64,000 bases of DNA, taken from the NCBI RefSeq assembly GCF_900176145.1, contig NZ_FWWY01000001.1, forward strand, positions 1,783,819 through 1,847,818. The letters run 5' to 3'. Numbering within the stretch: the stretch's first letter is position 1; every line of letters starts with the position of its first letter. Under the pieces are notes generated by a model, which was not told the DNA's origin, searched no databases, and worked only from the letters and a program-made list of their open reading frames with translations. Shown piece by piece: positions 26,307-34,817 of the stretch. Source of the DNA: Sulfobacillus thermosulfidooxidans DSM 9293 (GTDB taxonomy: Bacteria; Bacillota; Sulfobacillia; Sulfobacillales; Sulfobacillaceae). The position numbers and the translations under genes were made by a program.

Positions 26307-27381
26307 TGTTAAAGATCTGACACCCATTGCAATTGGGGCCAGTATTTTGGGAACAGGTGGAGGAGGGGATCCGTACATCGGGCAATTGATGGCTCAGAGG
26401 GCATTGGAACAATACGGACCGGTCAAAGTTTTAGAAGCCGATGATATTGCGGGTGATGACTGGGTTATTGCTATCGCGGGGATGGGAGCCCCCACTGTCC
26501 TTTTTGAAAAACCGCCTCATGGCGACGAACCTGTGAAAGCATTTCTTCGCTTAGAGAAGCATTTGGGGATATCCAATGCCATTCCTTGTCCTATCGAGGC
26601 GGGTGGCATTAATAGCCTGATCCCTATTGTGGTTGCGGCACAACTGAATAGACCCATTGTCGACGCAGATGGGATGGGCCGCGCCTTCCCTGAACTATAT
26701 ATGGTGACCTTTCACGTTGGGGGTTTAAATGGGACACCTGCTTGTATTGCTAATGAATTTGGTGATTATGTGATTTTAGACCACCTCCATGATAATTTGG
26801 CGTTTGAATGGATTGCTCGCGGTGTTACTATTCGCATGGGGGGCCATGCCTTTGTGGCGCAATTTCCGATGTTGGGAGACCAATTACGGAACAATGCGAT
26901 TCGTGGAACATTGAGTTTGGCATGGCGCATCGGGCAAGCTGTTATCAATGCTCAAGAAAATCACCTTGACCCAATATCAGCGATTGCTAGCGTGACGGCG
27001 TATGCAGATTATGGTGAGGGTCGTATCATTTTTCGGGGTAAAATTGCTGAAGTTAATCGACGGACGATTGAGGGCTTTGCTAGGGGAACCATGCGCATCG
27101 AGGGTATGGAGGAATTCAAGAATAGATCGCTAATAATTGATTTTCAAAACGAGAATCTTATTGCCCGCGATGACGAGGGTAAACATGTCGCGACTGTTCC
27201 GGACCTTATCACTGTTCTTGATAGTACAACGGGACAGGCGATTACAACGGAGCGTTTGCGATATGGCCAGCGAGTGGCCGTAATTGTGATTCCTGCGCCT
27301 TCGATCATGAAGACACCAGAGGCGCTAAAGATCTGGGGCCCACGTGGGTTTCGCTATGATTTTGATTATGTTCCTTTATAG
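26290..27381 (+). CDS. DUF917 protein, copy 2
   Basis: This 363-residue protein is a diverged paralog of the DUF917 protein encoded at 23662. Shared motifs are ILGTGGGGDPYIGQLMAQRA, GMGAPTVLFEK, IEAGGINSLIPIVVAAQL, DADGMGRAFPELYM and IDFQNENLIARDD. The two copies flank the short HyuA gene. One copy may be catalytic and the other structural, but the visible core motifs are kept in both. ATG 26290 lies inside the end of the HyuA-like gene. Confidence 0.87.
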   Translation: MSWMLDVKDLTPIAIGASILGTGGGGDPYIGQLMAQRALEQYGPVKVLEADDIAGDDWVIAIAGMGAPTVLFEKPPHGDEPVKAFLRLEKHLGISNAIPCPIEAGGINSLIPIVVAAQLNRPIVDADGMGRAFPELYMVTFHVGGLNGTPACIANEFGDYVILDHLHDNLAFEWIARGVTIRMGGHAFVAQFPMLGDQLRNNAIRGTLSLAWRIGQAVINAQENHLDPISAIASVTAYADYGEGRIIFRGKIAEVNRRTIEGFARGTMRIEGMEEFKNRSLIIDFQNENLIARDDEGKHVATVPDLITVLDSTTGQAITTERLRYGQRVAVIVIPAPSIMKTPEALKIWGPRGFRYDFDYVPL

Positions 27382-27716
27382 TTAGTAATGTCGTATCGAA
27401 CTAGCGATATATCATGAGACTGGTGTCTTCTTTGAGATTTTAGTCATTAAGATTGTTCCTATCAGCAATCAAGTAGTATTAGTATACAAATTATGGCATG
27501 CCAGAGGATAGGCTCTTGTCCTCTGGCAAATATTTATGTAATGCGCTAATTATTCTTCTAATGAATTTCAAGAACAGATTGCTTAAAGATGAGACCTATG
27601 TTTATACCTAACGATGGATAATTATCATTATTTGAAATTGTGTGTATTGAGCGGTAAATATTTAATCGTATAATCTGATACAAAGGCTAAATCAGAGACC
27701 CCTTGGAGGCGTGGTA
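27382..27716. other. Intergenic region before iclR-like gene, with a hairpin
   Basis: No gene is visible in this 335-bp stretch. It contains a strong hairpin at 27499-27528 (listed separately). The rest is A/T-rich and should carry the promoter of the IclR-type regulator. Confidence 0.5.
27499..27528 (+). terminator. Hairpin, probable terminator of the DUF917-hyuA operon
   Basis: TGCCAGAGGA (27499-27508) pairs perfectly with TCCTCTGGCA (27519-27528) around a 10-base loop. It lies about 120 bp after the second DUF917 gene. The following bases (AATATTTATG) are A/T-rich but not a T-run, so it is not an ideal terminator. Confidence 0.5.
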
Positions 27717-28409
27717 ATGGCTGAATCGTGGACGATTAAAAGCCTTTCCCGTGGTTTGCAGTTATTGGATTTAATGGCAGAACAACCCACTGGAGTTACT
27801 ATCAAATGGCTAAGTGCTGTCTCAAAGATACCGTTGAGCACATGTTACCATTTGATGAACACTTTAGTGGATAGTGGTTATGTTCAAAGAGATCGAACCC
27901 GTCAAGTTTATACGTTATCTTATAAAATTTCCTATTTGCATAATCAAGTTCAGATGAGTCATATGGTGCCTGACGAATTGCGAATGGTAGCACAGAAGGT
28001 TAGCCAGGAATTACGGGAAACGAGTTATGTGGCTAAATGGGAGTCAAATGAAGTAATTATCCAATATATTGCCGAAGGTGACCAGGCTATAAAGGTGCGG
28101 TCGTTATATGTAGGTTATCAAGAACATGCTTTTGTTCATGCATTGGGGAAAGTAATTTTGGCTCACATTTCACCCAAAGATTTTCATGCATATTATATTC
28201 ATCATCCTCCGCAACGCCGAACTCCATATTCCCGCATTCAATGGGATGAAATACAGCATGAACGACTAGTAACAAGAGAACGAGGGTATAGTCTGGACGA
28301 AGAAGAATGGGAAGAAGGTATTTGCTGTATAGGCGTACCTCTCTTTAATTATACCAGTTGCGTATGGGGCGCGTTGGCTGTCTCTGGTCAAGTCCTAATT
28401 TGTGTGTAA
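27717..28409 (+). CDS. IclR-family regulator, 3' end cut by an insertion sequence
   Basis: This protein of 230 residues has the IclR winged helix at the N-terminus (LSRGLQLLDLMAEQPTGVTI, IPLSTCYHLMNTLVDSGYVQ) and the effector-binding domain up to VWGALAVSGQ. Family members continue about 30 residues with a final helix; here the frame runs into the end of the IS256 element, adding VLICV and stopping at a TAA in its terminal repeat. The last helix is therefore lost, and the regulator may not be functional. Other IclR proteins control aromatic, acetate or hydantoin catabolism. ATG 27717 follows TTGGAGG. Confidence 0.82.
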   Translation: MAESWTIKSLSRGLQLLDLMAEQPTGVTIKWLSAVSKIPLSTCYHLMNTLVDSGYVQRDRTRQVYTLSYKISYLHNQVQMSHMVPDELRMVAQKVSQELRETSYVAKWESNEVIIQYIAEGDQAIKVRSLYVGYQEHAFVHALGKVILAHISPKDFHAYYIHHPPQRRTPYSRIQWDEIQHERLVTRERGYSLDEEEWEEGICCIGVPLFNYTSCVWGALAVSGQVLICV

Positions 28410-29760
28410 AAGCGTTCCCTTGGTTTGCGTGTCGTTAGGCGACGAACACTGGTCCCGCATGAGGCGGCTCGTCCGCCGCCGCTTGAGATCGTTTCGCTTG
28501 CCAGTAAGGCTCGAGATTCAGATACCGCTTACCCGTGGTCCACACCTCATGCTGCTCGAGCAACAGCGCGCCCACCAGGCGGATCGCCGACTCCCGGTTC
28601 GGAAAAATCCGAATCACCCGTTCTCGGCGCCGGATCTCGGCATTGAGCCGCTCGACGCCATTCGTGGTGCGTAATCGCTGGCGCAGCGACTCGGGGAGTT
28701 GCAACACCGCCAGCGCGTCCTCGAGCCCGTTCTCCCCAATCGCCACGGCTCGGGGAGCCCGCTCGGCAAAGTCCTCGAGCAGTTTGGTCCACAAGGTGTC
28801 GACGGTGGCCCGGTCGGGGGCTTCGAAGAGCGCGCGGAGGCGGCCGTGCAGCTCCTCCTGCACCGCTTTGGGCGCGGCATCGAGGATATTCCGCGTGAGG
28901 TGCGTTTGGCAGCGCTGCCAACTCGCCCCTTGGAATTGCTGTTCGATAGCCTGCCGCAGCCCGCGGTGGTCATCCGACACCACCAGGTCGACGCCCGTTA
29001 AGCCTCGATCCTTGAGGTCGGTAAACACGGCCGTCCACGTCTGCTTCGATTCGCTATCCCCGATCCAAAACCCGAGAATTTCTCGGTACCCCGCCGCATT
29101 AATGCCGGTCACCACACACCCGCTCCGGGGCCGCACGGCCCCGTTCTCACGGATTTTCAAGACCAAGGCATCCACAATCAGGAACGGGTACTGCGTCTCC
29201 GCGAGGGATCGGGTTCGCCATTGCTGGACGGCCGCCTCTAAGCCTTTCGCCAGGTCCGACACCGTAGACTTCGAAAATTCGGTGCCACAGAGCTCTTCGG
29301 TCACGCGCCGGATTTTGCGGGTTGACACCCCATTCACCACCATTTCCATCAGAGTGAGGACGAGAGCTTTTTCATGCCGCTGGTACCGCTCAAAGAGTGT
29401 GGGACTGAACTCCCCGTCCCGCGTCCGCGGGACCTCCAGCGTCAACGTGCCGACGCGCGTCGTGAGCTGCCGGCTCCGTGAGCCGTTGCGATATCCGCGC
29501 CGGTCTTCGGTCCGCTCGTACCGGTCGGCTTGAAGATGTTCCGTCACTTCGGCTTCTAACACCTGATTTAAGACCTGTTGCAACAAGAGCGCGAAGGCCT
29601 GATCCTTTTGTCCGACCAGGGCTTGGATTGTTTGATCATCCAGTGTAATCTGATAATGAGCCATTGCGTGATCCTCCTAAGATTTGTCGAGTTGTGTCGC
29701 TTTCAAATCTACCAAGGAAACGCAATGGCTTTGAAATTTTTAAGCCCCTTTTACACACAA
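28400..29760. mobile_element. IS256-family insertion sequence
   Basis: The element is bounded by 13-bp perfect inverted repeats, TTGTGTGTAAAAG at 28400-28412 and its complement at 29748-29760, giving about 1361 bp, with one Mutator-type transposase gene. No target-site duplication is visible: the 8 bases outside the left end (GTCCTAAT) do not match those outside the right end (TATCGGAC). Inner end sequences differ; the right end carries about 26 extra bases before a shared GCGTTYCCTTGG. It is visibly more GC-rich than its neighbours, a sign of recent arrival. Confidence 0.87.
28435..29664 (-). CDS. IS256-family (Mutator-type) transposase
   Basis: This 409-residue transposase is apparently intact. 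It carries the family pattern: EAEVTEHLQADRYERTEDRR followed by GYRNGSR, LEVPRTRDGEFSPTLFERYQ, the first catalytic Asp in FLIVDALVLKIRENG, the second in DLVVSDDHRGLRQAI with the C-x-x-H segment WQRCQTHLTRNIL, and the Glu in TTNGVERLNAEIRRR. It catalyses cut-and-paste or copy-out movement of the element. The start ATG 29664 follows AGGAGG. Long open frames on the other strand are by-products of its GC-rich codon use. Confidence 0.95.
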   Translation of the reverse strand: MAHYQITLDDQTIQALVGQKDQAFALLLQQVLNQVLEAEVTEHLQADRYERTEDRRGYRNGSRSRQLTTRVGTLTLEVPRTRDGEFSPTLFERYQRHEKALVLTLMEMVVNGVSTRKIRRVTEELCGTEFSKSTVSDLAKGLEAAVQQWRTRSLAETQYPFLIVDALVLKIRENGAVRPRSGCVVTGINAAGYREILGFWIGDSESKQTWTAVFTDLKDRGLTGVDLVVSDDHRGLRQAIEQQFQGASWQRCQTHLTRNILDAAPKAVQEELHGRLRALFEAPDRATVDTLWTKLLEDFAERAPRAVAIGENGLEDALAVLQLPESLRQRLRTTNGVERLNAEIRRRERVIRIFPNRESAIRLVGALLLEQHEVWTTGKRYLNLEPYWQAKRSQAAADEPPHAGPVFVA

Positions 29761-29776
29761 TATCGGACTCTACTCG

Positions 29777-30739
29777 ATGTATCGTACAATGTGCCTAATT
29801 CGCCGGTATGAAGATCGATTGGCTGACATTTATACAGAAGGAAAAAGTCCACTCTTTAGTATTGCTGCGGGAACTATTCCAGGAGAAATGCATTTGGCGG
29901 CTGGACAAGAACCAGTAGCGGTAGGCGTAATCCAACATTTACGCCAGGACGATGTTGTTACTGCTCCACATCGACCTCATCATTTTGCGATTGCTAAAGG
30001 AGTAAATTTGCGCCAGATGACGGCAGAAATTTTTGGACGGCGAACGGGATTATCACGCGGTAAAGGTGGTCATATGCATCTATTTGATCCCAATGTCCAC
30101 TTTAGTTGTTCTGGTATCGTCGGCGCAGGATTCCCTCCAGCTGTAGGGGCTGCCTTAGCCTTTTCCCGACAAGGGCGAGACAATGTAGCTGTGGCGTTTG
30201 CAGGTGAAGGAGCCGCCAATCAAGGCACCTTTCATGAGAGTCTCAACTTAGCTTCTGTGTGGAAAGTTCCCGTTGTATTTGTGATAGAGGATAATCACTA
30301 TGCTATTTCGGTTCCAAAGGATCAATCAACGTCTATAGCACACAATAGTGATCGAGCTCATGCATATGGAATTCCAGGTATTTATATTTCCGGAAATGAT
30401 GTTATCGCCATATCAGAAGCAGCCGAGGAGGCCATTTCCCGAGCTCGAGAAGGTCGCGGTCCTACATTATTGGAAATTGAGACAACACGACTTTACGGTC
30501 ATTTTCAAGGTGATGCTGAAGCTTATCTTCACGCAGGAGAAAAGGATTCTTGGCGGCAATTGGATCCCATTAAGAGGTTCCGTGATTATCTCATAGAACA
30601 TCAATTTTTAACAGAGCAAGAGGATGAGCGTATTCAAGCAGAAGTGAGTCAATTAGTTGAGGATGCTGTGAATTTTGCACGGGAATCACCAGAACCCGCT
30701 CCCGAAGAGGCATTAAGAGATGTTTTCATGGAAGTTTAA
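29777..30739 (+). CDS. 2-oxoacid dehydrogenase E1 alpha subunit, 5' end cut by IS
   Basis: The product is a TPP-dependent E1 alpha subunit of the acetoin/pyruvate/branched-chain dehydrogenase type: MYRTMCLIRRYEDRLADIYT, HLAAGQEPVAVGV, and the TPP-binding segment VAFAGEGAANQGTFHESLNL with EDNHYAISVP. It decarboxylates the 2-oxo substrate and passes the acyl group to E2. Codons just upstream of ATG 29777 (reading NIGLYS) still look like the gene, but the frame then enters the IS256 terminal repeat. The original start, about ten codons, the ribosome binding site and the promoter are gone. E1 beta follows at once. Confidence 0.88.
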   Translation: MYRTMCLIRRYEDRLADIYTEGKSPLFSIAAGTIPGEMHLAAGQEPVAVGVIQHLRQDDVVTAPHRPHHFAIAKGVNLRQMTAEIFGRRTGLSRGKGGHMHLFDPNVHFSCSGIVGAGFPPAVGAALAFSRQGRDNVAVAFAGEGAANQGTFHESLNLASVWKVPVVFVIEDNHYAISVPKDQSTSIAHNSDRAHAYGIPGIYISGNDVIAISEAAEEAISRAREGRGPTLLEIETTRLYGHFQGDAEAYLHAGEKDSWRQLDPIKRFRDYLIEHQFLTEQEDERIQAEVSQLVEDAVNFARESPEPAPEEALRDVFMEV

Positions 30740-30762
30740 TGAATGGAGAGGAGATGAAAACG

Positions 30763-31779
30763 ATGATAAGCACGCCCATTCGGAAACTGACGATGGCTAG
30801 AGCAATCAGCGAAGGCATTGCTCAAGAAATGGAACGTGATCCTAGTGTGATGGTATGGGGAGAAGACGTTGGAATTTATGGAGGAATTTTTGGCGCGACC
30901 CAAGGTTTGTTCCAACGATATGGACCCGAGCGAGTAATGGACACGCCGATCTCCGAAAGTGCGTTTATTGGTGCCGCTATTGGCGCCAGTACAGAGGGAA
31001 TTAGACCTATTGTAGAACTTATGTTTGTGGATTTCTTTGGAGTTGCGATGGATCAGATTTATAATCATTTAGCGAAAAATCATTATATGTCAGGTGGGAG
31101 TTTTCGCCATCCCGTTGTGATTATGACGGCTATTGGTGGAGGATATAGTGATGCAGCTCAACATAGTCAAACTTTATATGGATTGTTTGCCCATGTTCCG
31201 GGTTTAAAAATTGTTATACCTTCGAATGCATATGACGCGAAAGGGTTGATGATTTCCGCCATTCGCGATGACAATCCCGTTATGTATTTTTTTCACAAGG
31301 GTCTATTGGGATTAGGATGGATGCCATCAGATGATTTAGCAGAAGTTCACGTTCCTGAAGATTCATACACGGTGCCTTTGGGACAAGCAAATGTTGTTGC
31401 GGAAGGAACTGACGTGAGCATCATTACTATTGGCGCTATGGTTCCCAAAGCTTTGCGAGCTCGACAGAAAATGAAGGACGAGGGCGTTTCTGCAGAGATT
31501 ATTGATCTGCGAACTTTAGTTCCCTTAGACCATGAGACTATTATCAATAGCGTTAAGAAGACTCATCATGCCATTATTGTCGATGAAGACTATCGATCTT
31601 TCGGTATGACGGGAGAAATCGCGGCCATCATTGCAGAAGAAGCATTAGATTATCTTGAAGCTCCTATTCTCCGTTTAGGAGTCCCTGACGTTCCTATCCC
31701 TTATAGTCGTGTATTAGAACACGCGGTGATTCCCTCAGTAGAAAAAATTGCAGAAGCAATACGACAATCATTGAGGTAA
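30763..31779 (+). CDS. 2-oxoacid dehydrogenase E1 beta subunit
   Basis: This 338-residue protein is the transketolase-like beta subunit: TMARAISEGIAQEMERDPSV, VWGEDVGIYGGIFGATQGL, DTPISESAFIGAAIGAS, and the C-terminal domain with VSIITIGAMVPKAL and DLRTLVPLDHETI. It forms the alpha2beta2 E1 enzyme with the preceding gene. I chose ATG 30763, which lies 9 bp after AGGAG; in-frame ATGs at 30739 (overlapping the E1 alpha stop) and 30754 are alternatives. Confidence 0.93.
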   Translation: MISTPIRKLTMARAISEGIAQEMERDPSVMVWGEDVGIYGGIFGATQGLFQRYGPERVMDTPISESAFIGAAIGASTEGIRPIVELMFVDFFGVAMDQIYNHLAKNHYMSGGSFRHPVVIMTAIGGGYSDAAQHSQTLYGLFAHVPGLKIVIPSNAYDAKGLMISAIRDDNPVMYFFHKGLLGLGWMPSDDLAEVHVPEDSYTVPLGQANVVAEGTDVSIITIGAMVPKALRARQKMKDEGVSAEIIDLRTLVPLDHETIINSVKKTHHAIIVDEDYRSFGMTGEIAAIIAEEALDYLEAPILRLGVPDVPIPYSRVLEHAVIPSVEKIAEAIRQSLR

Positions 31780-31789
31780 GGAGATTGTT

Positions 31790-32809
31790 ATGGCAGAAGA
31801 GTTTGTTTTGAAAATCGATTACAGTGACAGTTCAGATGCTGAAGCCGTATTGATTCATTGGATTTATGATCCGGGAGCAATGGTCCATCAAGGAGAAATC
31901 ATCGCCGAAGCAATGGTTGATAAAGTGAGTTTAACCATTGAAGCGCCTCGGGACGGTTATTTAAGACCGATTATTCAAGAAAACGAAACATTCATTTCAG
32001 GACAACCTATTGCTGAAATTTCAACCGAGCCTCCCCGCCGAGAGGCGACTAATATCGTAAAAGACACGAATTCTACGGCTCTTACATCACCTAACGACTT
32101 TGTGCCAGCGTCTCCGCGTGTGCGAAAGTATGCCAAAGAAAAGGGAATTAACCTAAAGGATGTTGCTGAAGTCACTGCCCATCGACCTTTAACTATCGAA
32201 GATATTGATGCATGGCTGGAACGTCAAGAATCCCAGGACGTGACAGAGTATTCGCCGTTTCGGCAACGTTTAATTCAGAACTTAACGGATCCAGGTGCCT
32301 TGCCGACTACTTTACAACGAAGAATTATTGCAGGAAATGCACAATGGTCTCCATTAGTTCGCATTGCGTGGGCAGTGGATCAAGCTTTGAAAACCCATCC
32401 AGAAATTCATGGTTGGGCGACTGCGGACGGATTTGTTCGTGCTACTGAACTGAAATTAGGTATTGCTACTGCGACGTCTCAAGGACTAATAGTACCGGTT
32501 ATTAGGGGGTCTTATGACCTAGAGGGTTGGAAGACAAAATTAGAAGAATTACGTCAAGCAGTTAACAAAGGCGTGTGGAATCGGTTCGATTTTTCCCAAC
32601 CATCTTTCATTATTTCTAATTTGGGACCTTGGGGTATTGAATATTTTACCCCGCGTCTTATGGTACCGACTGTTGCTATTTTAGGTATTGGCATGGGAAA
32701 TAGCGACACGTTTCCCGTCTCCCTCACCTTCGATCACCGAGTATTAGATGGAGTAGACGCTGCGGAATTTTTGGTAACAGTAGATAAGGTTTTGCGTGGG
32801 TCTGTATAG
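31790..32809 (+). CDS. Dihydrolipoamide acyltransferase E2 component
   Basis: This 339-residue protein has the E2 order. A lipoyl domain (residues about 1-80) has the lipoyl Lys45 in AMVDKVSLTIEAPRDG. A peripheral subunit-binding domain follows (ASPRVRKYAKEKGINLKDV, about 103-140). The catalytic domain ends with TFDHRVLDGVDAAEFL, where DHRxxDG holds the active-site His and Asp. At about 195 residues the catalytic domain is shorter than the usual 230, and only one lipoyl domain is present. No E3 gene follows. KGGAG-type spacing of 10 bp after E1 beta suggests one operon. Confidence 0.9.
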   Translation: MAEEFVLKIDYSDSSDAEAVLIHWIYDPGAMVHQGEIIAEAMVDKVSLTIEAPRDGYLRPIIQENETFISGQPIAEISTEPPRREATNIVKDTNSTALTSPNDFVPASPRVRKYAKEKGINLKDVAEVTAHRPLTIEDIDAWLERQESQDVTEYSPFRQRLIQNLTDPGALPTTLQRRIIAGNAQWSPLVRIAWAVDQALKTHPEIHGWATADGFVRATELKLGIATATSQGLIVPVIRGSYDLEGWKTKLEELRQAVNKGVWNRFDFSQPSFIISNLGPWGIEYFTPRLMVPTVAILGIGMGNSDTFPVSLTFDHRVLDGVDAAEFLVTVDKVLRGSV

Positions 32810-32876
32810 CGGCATTCCACTAACAGCAAGAAATTTATTTAAGATGCAAACAGGCTTTGATTATTAGAGGTTGCCA

Positions 32877-33863
32877 TTAACACGATTCACGGCGAATGAG
32901 TTTTCCAGGGAGTACAATGGGTTTCGTATCGACCAGTTCACCGTGGATTTGTTTTAGTACGATGTTCACGGCACTTTCTCCTATAGCTTCCATGGGTTGA
33001 CGAATTGTTGTAAGAGATGGTGTTACGTACCGCGCAGCATGGATGTCGTCGAATCCAACTAAACGAATATCATCAGGGCAACGTAACCCATGTTCATAAA
33101 TGGCTTTCATGGCCCCTAGGGCTGCCAGATCGTTTACGGCGAAGACTCCGTCAAGGTCTGATACGCGGGCAATTAATCGTTGCATAGCTTCATAACCGGC
33201 CTGATACGTGAAATCGGCGGGTTCAATACGATTTTGATCGATACTAATTTGATGATCGTACAAGACGTCTTGATAGCCTTTATAGCGCTCTTGAGCACTT
33301 GAAACATGATATGGACCAGCAATGAAAGCTGGAGGAAAATGACAATATTGTAAGAGCAAGTTTACGGCTATTTTGGCCCCTTCGTAGTGATTTACAGACA
33401 CTTGGGGACCAGGAAAGCTTGGTATGAGTCGGTCTAAGATTACAAGGGGGCCCGTAGGCGATAAGTGATTAAGTACCTCGTGAGTTCCCGGCGTGCCAAA
33501 TAAGATGAGACCATCGACACGGAGTTCTTGCATGGCTCGGACAATTTTGGCTTCTCGTTCTGCTTCACCACGTGAATCCATAACCAGCAACGTATAATCA
33601 TATCGATAAGCGGCATCGTTGATAGCTTGGACTATGCGCATGAATAGCGAATTATCCATGTCGGGCACCAGGACTCCAATCGTCATGGTCGAGCCGCCAA
33701 CCATGGCACGTGCTTGTCGATTAGGAATATAACCTAATTCAGCCATAGCTTGTTCAATTTTGTGTAATGTTTCTGATTTAACGTAACCAGTGCGGTTGAG
33801 TGCGCGTGAAACCGTGGCAACACCAACACCAGCACGCCGTGCTACATCTTTAATGGTCGCCAC
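32877..33863 (-). CDS. LacI-family transcriptional repressor
   Basis: The 328-residue protein starts with a LacI helix-turn-helix (TIKDVARRAGVGVATVSRAL, NRTGYVK) and the hinge IPNRQARAMVGG, then a periplasmic-binding-protein-like sensor domain (IGVLVPDMDNSLFMRIVQAI, LVGFDDIHAARYVTPSLTTI). It is the last gene of the leftward sugar ABC transporter operon, starting one base after the permease stop. It probably represses that operon through the palindrome at 36751-36764 and is released by the imported sugar. Confidence 0.95.
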   Translation of the reverse strand: MATIKDVARRAGVGVATVSRALNRTGYVKSETLHKIEQAMAELGYIPNRQARAMVGGSTMTIGVLVPDMDNSLFMRIVQAINDAAYRYDYTLLVMDSRGEAEREAKIVRAMQELRVDGLILFGTPGTHEVLNHLSPTGPLVILDRLIPSFPGPQVSVNHYEGAKIAVNLLLQYCHFPPAFIAGPYHVSSAQERYKGYQDVLYDHQISIDQNRIEPADFTYQAGYEAMQRLIARVSDLDGVFAVNDLAALGAMKAIYEHGLRCPDDIRLVGFDDIHAARYVTPSLTTIRQPMEAIGESAVNIVLKQIHGELVDTKPIVLPGKLIRRESC

Positions 33864-34817
33864 TTATTTCACCACACCTCGAGAACGAGCTTGGAATCCA
33901 GCAATGACTAAAATTACAGCAACAAAAATGTATTCATAGAGTGATGGCAATCCTAACAGAACGATTAAATCATCGATTAATCCGATAATCAATGCACCAA
34001 TCGCCGCGCCAATTACTGATCCACGCCCACCGGAAAAGGGAATCCCGCCTAAAATAACTGCGGCAATAGCTTGGAGAGAATAGCCACTTCCAGTAGTGGG
34101 ATAAATGGAACCTTGCCAAGCTGCGATCATGATTCCAGCCAATGCCGCAAGTATGCCTGAAATGATAAATACCAAGATTTTTAAAGAATCTATACGAAGG
34201 CCCACAGTTTTGGCTGCTGCTTCATTCGAACCTAAACTTTTTAGCCAAATCCCGAGTGGAGTAGCTGAGAGCATGATTTGACCAATGATAATGATAAAAA
34301 AGGTGATAAGAAGTAAATTAGAAATTCCTAACGTATTATTTGCCAAACTTGAAAAGTTGAATAAGCCATTGTTAGGACTAATATAATTTCCTCCATTGAA
34401 TAAAAGAGCGACGCCTTTTAGTCCCCAGTACGTTCCTAACGTCACGATAAATGACGGAATGCGCCCTTTGGTGACCAATAAACCCACAATCCATCCAACG
34501 ACGGCTCCGGCTATGATAGTTAGTGGTAATGCTGTTATGGCCGGAAAGCCATGTAACACGGTTAAAAATGCCACAAACATTCCTGCTGAAGCCATAATAC
34601 TTTGAACACCTAGGTCGATCATACCTGTCATGATGACCAGTGATTCACCTACTGTAAGGACGATCAGAAAGCTGCTGCTGACTAATAGGGCATCAATATT
34701 ACGGCCTGAGAGAAAAGAGGGGGCAATTAGTGTCGAAATAATCAGTGCAATAATTAGGAAAACGATAGGGCGTTTGACGCTTCCTGGTTCTCCGAACAAC
34801 TGTTGGTTAATGGACAT
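33864..34817 (-). CDS. Sugar ABC transporter permease (RbsC type)
   Basis: This 317-residue membrane protein has 8-10 hydrophobic segments and the RbsC/XylH signature regions: GESLVIMTGMIDLGVQSIMA near the start and AVILGGIPFSGGRGSVIGAA near the end. It forms the channel for a sugar of the ribose/xylose/galactofuranose class. ATG 34817 has GAGGAGG upstream and overlaps the ATPase gene by 11 bp; a longer frame to 34919 overlaps the ATPase gene too far to be real. Confidence 0.92.
   Translation of the reverse strand: MSINQQLFGEPGSVKRPIVFLIIALIISTLIAPSFLSGRNIDALLVSSSFLIVLTVGESLVIMTGMIDLGVQSIMASAGMFVAFLTVLHGFPAITALPLTIIAGAVVGWIVGLLVTKGRIPSFIVTLGTYWGLKGVALLFNGGNYISPNNGLFNFSSLANNTLGISNLLLITFFIIIIGQIMLSATPLGIWLKSLGSNEAAAKTVGLRIDSLKILVFIISGILAALAGIMIAAWQGSIYPTTGSGYSLQAIAAVILGGIPFSGGRGSVIGAAIGALIIGLIDDLIVLLGLPSLYEYIFVAVILVIAGFQARSRGVVK

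Noticed and set aside
28535-29533. A 332-codon open frame on the strand opposite to the transposase.
   Set aside because: It is antisense to an intact, clearly recognisable IS256 transposase, has an Arg/Ser-rich nonsense composition and no ribosome binding site.
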